Assembly: GCA_003427395.1 (NCBI GenBank)
Contig: BFEA01001005.1
Coordinates: forward strand, 252,236-280,530
Length of the DNA: 28,295 nt
Direction: 5' to 3'
Source of the DNA: Chara braunii
Taxonomy: Eukaryota > Streptophyta > Charophyceae > Charales > Characeae
The translations under genes were made by a program, and so were the position numbers. This document shows positions 20,423 to 28,229 of this stretch, in pieces (the first letter of the stretch is position 1; every line of letters starts with the position of its first letter). The notes below the pieces were generated by a model. The model was not told where the DNA came from. It searched no databases and saw nothing but the letters and a program-made list of their open reading frames with translations.

Positions 20423-22039
20423 ATGTCTGATCAGGGGGCACAGGTGGAAGTGGTGATGAAGGTGGAAGGTGAACGGCCTTCAGCCTCCACTCCTCCTCCT
20501 CCACCTCTGACTACTACTCAGCGGTTGAAGAAGGAGCTGGAAGAACAGTTGCGTCAGCAACAGGCCAGACTTGCAGAAGTGGAACAGCAGGAGGCAGCTG
20601 AGCTAGAAGCTGCAACAGATCATTCCAGAAGGGAATATCTGTTGCAGCAGCTAGACAAAGCGCGCACAGATGATCGTTGTTCCCAGATCACCCAGCATAT
20701 GGAAGAGATGATCCTGTTGGAACACAAGATCACCAGCTCCCAGTTTACGAACTGGGATGATCGCTTTGTACGACTGGAGCGTCGGGTTGACGAGCTGTCA
20801 GCTCAGCAGTCCAAGATCCGGGACTCTATCCGGAACTTGACTGCTCAACTGGCAGCCGCCAAGCTGATTACTCCTCAGCCCCCTCTACTGAAACCCAAAC
20901 CATCTCCTTCTCCTTCACCCCCTCCCTCATCACATCCATCCCATGCTGGTTCTGTACATTCTTCCCGGTCATCTACCCCTTCCCAAAAGGCCTCAGAAAA
21001 GGCCATCTATGCTGCTGTGACTGCAGGAGACCAAAGAGGTCCCAAGATCCTTGCTCCCAACAAGTTCAGGGGCGATGACACCAAGACTGATGTTGGGGAC
21101 TGGGCTGCTGGGACCAGAGCCTACTTGAGGGGCTTTGTCTGTGCAGAGCAGACCAAGGTGGCGACTGCTCTGGGACTGCTGGAAGGGCCTGCACTGAAGT
21201 GGGCCACTTCAACTTCCAGCAGCCTGCAGCAGTCCATGGAGGACTGGGCTTTTGGCCTTGGGGTAGACAAGCTTCTGCAGGCCCTGGAGGACCGATTTGC
21301 AGACAAGGAGCGGGCCCGCAAGGCTGCTGACAAGATTGCTCGCCTGGGACAGCAGCGGTACAGCGGCACCCTACAGGCCTTGTTTGCTGAGTTCGAGCAA
21401 CTTACCTCCACCCCTGGGTTGGTCATGTCTTCAGATGACTTGCTGACCAACTTCTGCAGGGCAGCGCTTGAGAAGTTTGTTGTTGCTTTGTACAGCGCTG
21501 GGCACAAGGACTGGAGGTCCTTTGGCCGTGCAGCCCTGGAAATGGAGGCCACGCTCCATGTCCAGGCCCCATCCTCTGATAGGAGGAAAGGTGCCTTCCC
21601 TAGAGGTGGCAGAAAGGGAAAGACAGCCTTCACTCATGCGGGGTCTGCCTCAGGATCAGATTCCGATTCCCAGTCTGATGCACCTTCAGGTGGGACCGGA
21701 TCTGCTGCTGAGACAGATGTTGCAGCAGTCGTGACTCAGGCTGTTTTGGGAGCTATGCAGCTGCAGAAGAAGTTCTCTCCCACCACAGCCTCAGCCAGTG
21801 CAAAGGGGAAGGAAAAGGGACGTCGACCTTCCTCTTCCCAACGCCCTAATCTTCCCAGAGACGTCCGGATGCCAGCTGAACCTCTCAATCCCTCCACACT
21901 CCCCTGGCATAACCTCGAGATCCAGGAGGGAGTCTGGAGAAGAAGAAAGTTGAGAGGGGTTTGCCAGAGGTGTGAGGGCCAGCACTTCTTGAAGGACTGC
22001 CCTTACATGCCAGGCCCAAGTAGTCAGTCAAAAAACTGA
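20423..22039 (+). CDS. gag: Chromovirus gag polyprotein, intact
   Basis: A 538-codon frame; the ATG at 20423 sits in AAAATGTC with A at -3. Residues about 33-85 are Gln/Glu/Leu-rich and probably form a coiled coil. Residues about 150-195 are a Pro/Ser-rich linker. About 205-370 is the capsid-like retrotransposon gag core (KFRGDD, then DWAAGTRAYL, ALKWATS). A basic and Ser-rich region follows. The nucleocapsid zinc knuckle is at Cys514, Cys517, His521 and Cys526 (CX2CX3HX4C, one residue shorter than canonical CX2CX4HX4C). Gag forms virus-like particles in the cytoplasm and binds element RNA. The TGA stop at 22037-22039 directly follows a slippery heptamer, and pol lies in the -1 frame. No lesion is visible, unlike in pol. 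Confidence 0.93.
   Translation: MSDQGAQVEVVMKVEGERPSASTPPPPPLTTTQRLKKELEEQLRQQQARLAEVEQQEAAELEAATDHSRREYLLQQLDKARTDDRCSQITQHMEEMILLEHKITSSQFTNWDDRFVRLERRVDELSAQQSKIRDSIRNLTAQLAAAKLITPQPPLLKPKPSPSPSPPPSSHPSHAGSVHSSRSSTPSQKASEKAIYAAVTAGDQRGPKILAPNKFRGDDTKTDVGDWAAGTRAYLRGFVCAEQTKVATALGLLEGPALKWATSTSSSLQQSMEDWAFGLGVDKLLQALEDRFADKERARKAADKIARLGQQRYSGTLQALFAEFEQLTSTPGLVMSSDDLLTNFCRAALEKFVVALYSAGHKDWRSFGRAALEMEATLHVQAPSSDRRKGAFPRGGRKGKTAFTHAGSASGSDSDSQSDAPSGGTGSAAETDVAAVVTQAVLGAMQLQKKFSPTTASASAKGKEKGRRPSSSQRPNLPRDVRMPAEPLNPSTLPWHNLEIQEGVWRRRKLRGVCQRCEGQHFLKDCPYMPGPSSQSKN
22030..22036 (+). promoter_or_regulatory. -1 ribosomal frameshift slippery heptamer
   Basis: A AAA AAC in the gag frame (X XXY YYZ), immediately followed by the gag TGA stop. 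Shifting back by one base enters exactly the frame that carries protease to integrase. After an 11-base spacer, CTGGGG (22048) can pair with CCCCAG (ends 22070). The loop contains CTGCAG (22055-22060), which is complementary to another CTGCAG at 22103-22108, so an H-type pseudoknot is possible. The efficiency is unknown. Confidence 0.75.
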
Positions 22040-25000
22040 AACAGACCCTGGGGACTGCAGTTCCCCCCAGTGCTGCACCTTCATCTACTCAGGTAGGTGA
22101 ATCTGCAGCTGTTTCAGTTGAGACTGCGTGTGATTATGTGTGTGTGGGGACTGCGCGGGCAGCATCCTTCTGCTATGAGGATCCTGACCTGGATCAGGAC
22201 CCGGGGCAGGATGAGCTTCAGTCTATTGTTGCCTTCTTCCTTCACCTGAAAGAACAGAAGAAGAGCAAGACTGATCTCATCATGCTTTGGCCACTGATCA
22301 ACAGCACCAGGATCACTGGGCTGTTTGACTGTGGGGCCACCAGGAACTTCATGTGTCCCAGTGCAGTTAAAAAGTTGCACCTGGGCATGAAAGTTCAGCA
22401 GTTGCAGCAACCGCTGCTGGTGTGGATTCTTGACTCCACAGTGCTCAGCATCAGGGAGAAGGTCAAGGGGATCCCTGTGACCTTCAATACTACTGGAAAA
22501 GTTAGACACAGTCTGAACTTTTACATTTTCCCTGAGCTTCCCTTTGACTTGGTGTTCTCCATGCAGTGGTTGAGGGCAGTCAACCCTAGGATCGACTGGA
22601 AGATCCCTAGAGTTGAGCTACCAGACAGCTAGGGTGTGTATCAGCCATGCATGATTGCTGCTGATCACCACCCTAAGACCTCTTGCTACTGTTTGAGAGC
22701 GAGGGAGTTTCATGCTCTCTCTCGCCAGTACCACCACGAGCGTCTGTTTATTGCTTTGGTCAAGCAAACAAATGCTCCCACTGTTTCCTGTCCTCCTTAG
22801 ATACAGCAGGTGGTAGATCAGTATGTTGATCTGATGCAGGAGCCCTTTGGGTTACCCAACCGGCCAACCAAGCATTACATTGAGCTACTGCCTGGAGCGG
22901 TCCCTCCCAAGGGCCGCATCTACAGGATGTCCCCTGCTGAGCTTGAGGAGCTCAGAAAGCAGCTTGAGACCCTGACCAGCAAAGGCTGGATCAGACCCAA
23001 CACATCTGAATTCTTTGCACCTGTTCTATTTGTGCCCAAAGGGAATGGCGAGTTTAGAATGTGCATTGACTACAGGGGTCTCAATAAGATCACTAGGAAG
23101 AGTACTGAGCCATTCCCTAGGATCGATGACCTCCTGGACATGGTGCAGGGCTGCACAGTGTTCAACAAAGTCGACCTCAAATCTGGCTACCACCAGCTTG
23201 AGATGGCAGAGGAGGATGTCTACAAGACAGCCTTCAAGACCAGGTATGGGACTTACGAGTACCTGGTCATGCCATTTGGACTTTGCAATGCCCCAGGCAC
23301 CTTCTAGACCGAGATGCACCGCATCTTCAGGCCTTACCTGGACAAGTTTATGGTTGTCTACCTGAATGATATCCTGGTATTCAGCAAAACTGCCAGGGAA
23401 CATGCGGAGCACTTGGCTTTTGTCCTTCATGCGTTACGTGACAGCCAGTATAAGATCAACAGAGAGAAGTCCTCCTTTGGAGTTCCCTCTGTCATCTACC
23501 TGGGTCATGTAATCTCTGGAGATGGTCTGGCTCCTAAAGCAGCCAAGATTGCTGCTATTCAGGAGTGGCCCTAGCATCAGACAGTGAGGGATGTCCGGTC
23601 CTTCATGGGTTTGGCCTCCTACTACAGAAAGTTTGTCAGGAACTTTTTTGCAGTGGCTGCACCCCTGACTAACCTAACAAAGAAGGACACTCCCTTTCTT
23701 TGGTCCCTTCACTGCCAGTTGGCCTTCACACGACTCAAAAAGGCCTTGACTCCTGCGCCTGTACTGAAGTTACCTGACCCCACTTTGCCATTCATCGTGA
23801 CCACTGACGCCAGTCAGTATGGCATTGGGGCAGTTCTTCAGCAGGATGATGGGAATGGTCTACGGCCTGTAGAGTTTATGAGTAAGAAGATCAAGACTCA
23901 AAAGCTCCAGGACTCCACCTACAAGAAAGAGCTATATGCTCTTGTATATGCCCTGAAACACGGGAAACACTTTCTCCTGGGCAGGCACTTCAAGATCTTT
24001 TCAGATCATTCCACCTTACAGTGGATGAAGTCCCAGGGAGAGTTAAATGAAAAACTGACACGGTACATTCAGTTCATAGACATGTTAGACTTTGAACTGA
24101 AGCACAAGAAGGGCTGCTACAACAAGGTAGCAAATGCCCTTTCTCGTAGGCCTGACTCTTTTGCGTTGATCTCCTCTACTCACTCCTTTGGAGAGGAGAC
24201 CCGTCTGATCATTGCTCGTCTACTGCCTCAGGACGAGACTTTCGGACCCATTGTCGGGAATCTGCAAGCAGATCCTAACTCTGAACCAAACTATGCTCAG
24301 AGTTCAGATCTGTTGTACACTTGCAGTAGAGGTGAGGAGTGCTTGTGCATACCCCATGACCAGCGGCTAAGGACACTATTGATGTCAGAGTGTCATGATG
24401 CCTGTGGACATTTTGGGTTCCTAAAGTTTTATGCAGCCCTGTCGCAGCGCTTCTTCTGGAAGGAGATGAGGAGTGATATGCTGTGTTATGTGGACACCTG
24501 TGAGCTCTGCCAAAGGAATAAGGTCCAGAGTAGACCTCCTTTGGGACTACTCAAAACCTTACCCGTACCTGATGGCCCTGCTGAATTTGTGTCGATAGAT
24601 TTCACAGATTTAGGCAAGACCACCCCTCGTGGCATGCGTCAGGTTATGGTCTGCGTGGACAGGTTCTTCAAATACGCAGAGTTCATCCCCTTTCCAGAGG
24701 TAGCTAGGGTACCGGCTGTGAGAGCAGCTTTCTTTGAGAGGTGGGTCACACACCATGGACCGCCCACTTCTATTGTCAGTGATCGAGACCCCAAATTCTG
24801 CAGCGATGAGTGGCAGTCCTACTGTAAGGACTATCTGCACTCACGACTGGATATGACTTCTGGTCACCATCCTGAAGCCAATGGTTTGGCTGAAGTGATG
24901 AACCAAGTCTTATTCCAGCTGCTGCGTCCTATCATCTCTCCAAATCAACAGGACTGGGATCTTCACTTAGCGAGGGCACAACTCATGTATAACATGTCTG

Positions 25001-25681
25001 TCCACTCCTCGACAGGGTTCAGCCCCTACCGGTTACACTGGGGACGTGAACCACGACAGCCTCTCGATGACATCATCGCCTGATCTGACACCAGGCACAG
25101 CAGAGCTCACCAGACGTTATCGTTTAGATGTGGAAAGAGCCCGCGCGAACTTGTTCAAAGCCCGAAAGGCTATGATTGAACAAACTAATCGCCACAGGCG
25201 GCCTTCCCCCATCCGCACTGGTGACCATGTCTGGGTGGCCAGCTCTGAGCTGTCGAGGGAGGAGGATATCTCTCCCAAGTTGTTGCCATGTTACCTGGGT
25301 CCATGGCAGGTCCTAGATACAGTGGGCGCTGATCCCTTTGGTCTGTCGTATGTCATCGACGTCCCGCTCCATCTACGCACCTACCCAGTCTTTCATACAT
25401 CCAAGCTGCTGCCTTTCACCCCAGCTGATGCATTCCTAGACCGGCCCCCTCAATTCGGTCCACCGATCCCTGGCAAGGGATATGACGTGGAATGGATTGA
25501 GGACGAGTGGGGCACAGGCCCCGACTGGCAGTATCTTGTGAGGTTCGCATTCCAGCCTCCTTCTGAGAACAGATGGTTCTACAGAAGGGAACTTCTCAAG
25601 ACAGCAAAGTCAGTTGTTTTGCGATATGAAGCGGCTCAGAAGGGCAACCTTCCTCGTCGTTCACCTCGCCTGCACCCCTAG
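22037..25681 (+). pseudogene. pol: Chromovirus pol: protease, RT, RNase H, integrase, chromodomain; broken
   Basis: Read in the -1 frame relative to gag. Retropepsin: DCGAT with catalytic Asp at 22327. [12 protein letters not shown] with catalytic Asp at 23173; the YxDD box at 23359-23370 reads YLND, so one catalytic Asp is lost. RNase H: TDAS (Asp 23806) and SDHSTL; the last catalytic Asp is changed in VANALSR (Asn at 24133). Integrase: His24394, His24409, Cys24499, Cys24508 zinc site and the D, D, E triad at 24598, 24781 and 24892 are intact. The GPY/F-like YLGPWQV and a chromodomain (about 25480-25640, YDVEWIEDEW to NRWFYRRELL) lie in another frame after a frameshift near 25080. In-frame stops are TAG at 22630, 22798, 23305 and 23572. 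It ends with TAG at 25679. It cannot make an active polyprotein without correction. Confidence 0.92.
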
Positions 25682-25700
25682 CTCGAAGGTCCTCGCTCCC

Positions 25701-25714
25701 GGGGAGGGTAAGCC
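25701..25714 (+). other. Polypurine tract-like sequence
   Basis: GGGGAGGGTAAG directly precedes the 3' LTR. It is the expected primer for plus-strand DNA synthesis, although interrupted by a T and followed by CC. Confidence 0.6.
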
Positions 25715-26795
25715 TGCAATGGCTTGCTGATTTCTACTGCCGATATTGACTGCGAGGCTGTACACTAACCGGTAGGGTTAGATTCGTAATTTTGTTTGGC
25801 TGAGGGCTAACCGAGAGACCTGCCTGTAAGGAAATTCGTGAGGGACACATCTGTAAATCTGGGAAAATATAGGCCCAGCACTAACCCGAATTCCTACAGC
25901 TACCCTAACTGCCTATAGCAGGCCCGGGCTACCCCTAGGACAGACAGGCCCTAAGCGGCCTATGCTGCTAGACGGTCCTATAGCCTATAGCCGGGTCCGG
26001 TAGAGGCCGAGAGGCGGAAACAGCAACGGTACCGGTCGGTCAGTCAGTCCGGTCTAGGTCTAGGTAGTCTATAGATAGGTTAGGCCCATCGGTTCAGGAC
26101 TTTTTGCAGGTCATTTCTCGCAAAGCAGCGTTGGAGAAGCCAAGCAAGTTGGTGGCGGTGACTGTCTGCAGGCGGCATCCTGAGACCGCACCGTTGACAG
26201 CAGCCATATCCGGCCCCTACTGAGTCTGCCATAGCTGGGGCATCCTCAACGCATCTACCCCTGGGGGTATCTGTGTATGGCCGGGCTACATCGACGCTCT
26301 ACACTGTGTACTCGTGGGTGGTGGCAGCCATAGCTGCCTGTTCCTTCGTCAGAGTTGTCCATNGACACTGAAGACTTCATCGCAGGACCTGTTCTTCATC
26401 AGGGTGGTTGGCGCTGGCCTCTGGGAGGCNNNTCTGATGNGGCNCTACTAACTGGGTGTAGGATAGAGAGTGGGGTGTGAGTTCTNAGAGTGGCGAGATA
26501 CTGGAACAAACTCTGTTACGATAATTGTTTGAGTGGCTCATCATCAGTGTGATTTCCAATTGTGATCTTCGCAGGTTCTTTCTTGTGATTGGTTGTTGGG
26601 AGTTGTGTCAGAGAGTGAGAAACACTGTGTGTCTTGTCCCCATCTGTGCATGATTGTCTTCTGCTGCTTATTTTTACCTGTGTGCAGTTTGGACTCTGTC
26701 TCCTCTCTCCCCTTCTCTTATGCATGTATGGGCATGTATGAGATTGTCTGTGCATGAGTGGCGATAAAATTCGTCAGACAACCAAGTTCATAACA
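25715..26795 (+). repeat. 3' LTR of chromovirus
   Basis: A 1081-bp copy of 17871-18876, starting TGCAATGGCT and ending TTCATAACA. Unlike the 5' LTR it contains the segment 26228-26306, with a TACCCC/GGGGTA hairpin and GCCATA/TATGGC arms. The polyadenylation hexamer reads GATAAA. Ambiguous bases lie at 26363, 26430-26432, 26440, 26444 and 26486, so local assembly quality is uncertain. Confidence 0.95.
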
Positions 26796-26799
26796 ATGA
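26796..26799 (+). repeat. 3' target-site duplication of chromovirus
   Basis: ATGA follows the terminal CA of the 3' LTR and equals the four bases before the 5' LTR. Confidence 0.6.
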
Positions 26800-26840
26800 C
26801 ACATTTGTAATGTCCCAAAACAAAGTGAGGGATGCTACCA

Positions 26841-26994
26841 ACTGGCCTAGCTCAGTTGGTTTACCACTGAACTGTTGAAGTACAGACCTGAGTTCGAAGT
26901 CCACTGGAAGCAGATGAGTGAAATACAGGGTTAGGGATGCTCTTATCACCCCCGACAGTAACCCCGGCTGTTTTTCTTGAAAAAAAAAAAAAAA
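26841..26994 (+). mobile_element. tRNA-derived SINE (SINE-2)
   Basis: The tRNA-like head has a perfect A box TAGCTCAGTTGG (26848-26859) and a B-box-like AGTTCGAAGTCC (26891-26902), about 31 bases apart. A short body follows and a 15-base poly-A tail ends at 26994. At about 155 bp it is much shorter than SINE-1, and its body is unrelated, so it is a different family or a truncated member. No clear target-site duplication was found, and the 5' border is approximate. It lies about 45 bases after the chromovirus. Confidence 0.72.
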
Positions 26995-27251
26995 GAACGG
27001 TGTATTGGGTTAGGTGTTTATCGTTTTTCTTTTCACACAAATCCGGGAGATACTCAGTTTGTTGAGTTGGCACAACAGGTGGTCAGGACACATGGTATGG
27101 CAATACCTTTTTTTATTTTTTTGGGACAGAGCCAGGACATGGAGCTTTCTCACATTTGTCTCCACCGTCTTTCCCCTCTGTTTGGTCTTGTCCATCGGAT
27201 TATATGTTATTGACGTTGTACCTTGTACTCAACGTATTATTTCTGATGCAG

Positions 27252-27313
27252 GACAAAGGCCGAATAACATTCGAGGACCTGACAAAGCTGTTGGATGTTC
27301 TTCACATCTACTT
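27252..27313 (+). CDS. TPC1: TPC exon e: EF-hand 1, second half
   Basis: A 62-base exon after tatttctgatgcag, with donor gtaaga at 27314. It encodes 20 codons plus two bases: DKGRITFEDLTKLLDVL and then HIY. Joined to exon d, the loop reads D-L-E-D-K-G-R-I-T-F-E-D. The Gly at position 6, Ile at 8 and acidic residues at 1, 3 and 12 are as in EF-hand loops. Plant TPC1 has Gly and Ile at the same positions. This linker senses cytosolic calcium in plant TPC1. The following exons lie beyond the window. Confidence 0.84.
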
Positions 27314-27486
27314 GTAAGATGTTCCTTTTTTACTTCTTCTTTTTTGCCATCTTGGCAGGAAGAGTTTGATCTTCTTTTCTTTTGTGTCAGTTTTACCTTT
27401 CAGTACCTACCTACCACTACCCCTAAGCCTATGCAGGAGACCGCTGCAGCATAGCTACCTCTCACAATAAAGAAGATGCATGTTAC

Positions 27487-27539
27487 CCCCCGCCCTGATC
27501 GGCGGGGGTCAGAGAGTAGGGTGGGGCCGCCCGGGCGGC
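27487..27539. repeat. Two GC-rich palindromes
   Basis: A hairpin with arms CCCCCGCC (27487-27494) and GGCGGGGG (27501-27508) around CTGATC is followed 17 bases later by the perfect 14-base palindrome GCCGCCCGGGCGGC (27526-27539). An AATAAA lies just upstream, near 27468. The origin is unknown. Confidence 0.8.
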
Positions 27540-27786
27540 GGCTATCAAAGACCGAGCATTTTGTCAGTACCTGGCCCTCCCCATCTACTTCCCCTCGCCC
27601 CCATCGAGTAACAGCATTCTCTATGACCATCACTCTCCCTTGCACCACACACAGCCCCCCTACACACACACGCACACCCGTGATGGCCACTTGTGTGCCT
27701 AACGAACTGAGCTAGGCCGCTTGCTCGTGCCCTCATCTTTGTTTTTTTCTAATTTCCTTTTTTTTCTGTTTTTTTTTGTTTCCAAG

Positions 27787-28020
27787 TGCCCTCACCTGTG
27801 CTTGTATGCCCTGGACTTTATTATTACTTTATCATTTATGTCTTTTTTTTAATGCCCTCTCCTTGCTTGTATGCCTGGAATTTTCTTTCTTTTCCTAAAC
27901 GCCCTCGCCTGTGCTTGTAAGCTGAATTCATTACATCGTCTCCAAGTATCAGGAAAACTTATGCAAGAAAGTCCTGTCTTTTAGTCAGCCATCAGAACTT
28001 CCTCGCCTGTGCTTGTATTT
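27787..28020 (+). repeat. Spaced repeat of CCCTCRCCTGTGCTTGTATG
   Basis: Copies start near 27789, 27855, 27902 and 28000 (the last with TTCCTC), spaced 48-98 bases apart by T-rich sequence. A fainter copy may begin near 27730. The companion string TCCAAGT occurs at 27781 and 27941. It is probably an old tandem repeat with degenerate spacers. Confidence 0.65.
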
Positions 28021-28226
28021 GCTGTCTGATGCATTCAAGAAAGTACAAGTATGCTCATAATAGCTACGCCAGGCCTCTTCTTCTAATGCTGTCCACCATG
28101 CCTAAGGGTCAGGCTCTCATAGGCTATAATTGCAGCTAGGGTGGCATGAATCTACCCTTCATTTCCTCTAGGTTCACCCCACTGAACAATTACTGTATAT
28201 AACTTATGTGGAACGACTTCAATGTG

Positions 28227-28229
<3 letters not shown>

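Larger units (their letters stand above)
17871..26795 (+). mobile_element. Ty3/gypsy chromovirus LTR retrotransposon, full length, defective
   Basis: An 8925-bp element with two LTRs (TG...CA), a primer-binding site, a 1.5-kb leader, gag, pol in the order protease-RT-RNase H-integrase-chromodomain, a purine-rich tract and 4-bp flanking duplications. Integrase after RNase H defines the Ty3/gypsy group, and the C-terminal chromodomain defines chromoviruses, whose chromodomain guides insertion toward heterochromatin. The LTRs differ by roughly 15-20 substitutions by eye plus one 75-bp net length difference, so insertion is moderately recent. Four TAG stops, one frameshift and two lost catalytic Asp residues make pol non-functional. 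It lies in sense in intron 4 of the TPC gene. Confidence 0.96.
16594..27251 (+). other. TPC intron 4
   Basis: A 10658-base intron from gtgagt to tatttctgatgcag. It holds about 1.3 kb without recognisable genes (16594-17866), a complete chromovirus in sense orientation with its target-site duplication, a SINE immediately downstream, and about 250 bases of unique sequence before the acceptor. Confidence 0.75.
761..27313 (+). other. TPC1: Two-pore channel (TPC1-like) gene, internal part: five exons
   Basis: Five exons joined by GT-AG introns of 1677, 3617, 10127 and 10658 bases give about 157 contiguous residues. They align without gaps to remembered plant TPC1 from the S4-S5 linker through S5, pore, S6 and the first EF-hand loop. 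Known family role: a dimeric voltage-gated cation channel of vacuolar or endolysosomal membranes, carrying slow-vacuolar type currents in plants, with two 6-TM repeats per subunit joined by a cytosolic linker (two EF-hands in plants). Seen here is only the second half of repeat I plus the start of the linker. All five donors are close to GTRAGT (gtaagc, gtatgt, gtgagt, gtgagt, gtaaga) and all exon phases are compatible. Some residues (LPE before S5, FRGY after S6) resemble remembered animal TPC2 more than Arabidopsis TPC1, so the exact TPC subclade is open. No lesion is visible in the exons. Confidence 0.88.

Noticed and set aside
21121-21633. 170-codon minus-strand ORF
   Set aside because: Shadow of the gag coding strand, with no independent similarity.
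22630-23574. Genetic code in which TAG means Gln
   Set aside because: Would explain the four TAGs, but the same pol also has a frameshift and lost catalytic residues, and final stops use both TGA and TAG. Ordinary decay is simpler.
26841-26915. tRNA gene
   Set aside because: Same reasoning: tRNA-like promoter boxes but no good cloverleaf, and a body with a poly-A tail follows.
27787-28020. CRISPR-like array
   Set aside because: The repeats are degenerate and spacing is irregular (48-98 bases) in a eukaryotic intron, with no cas genes.
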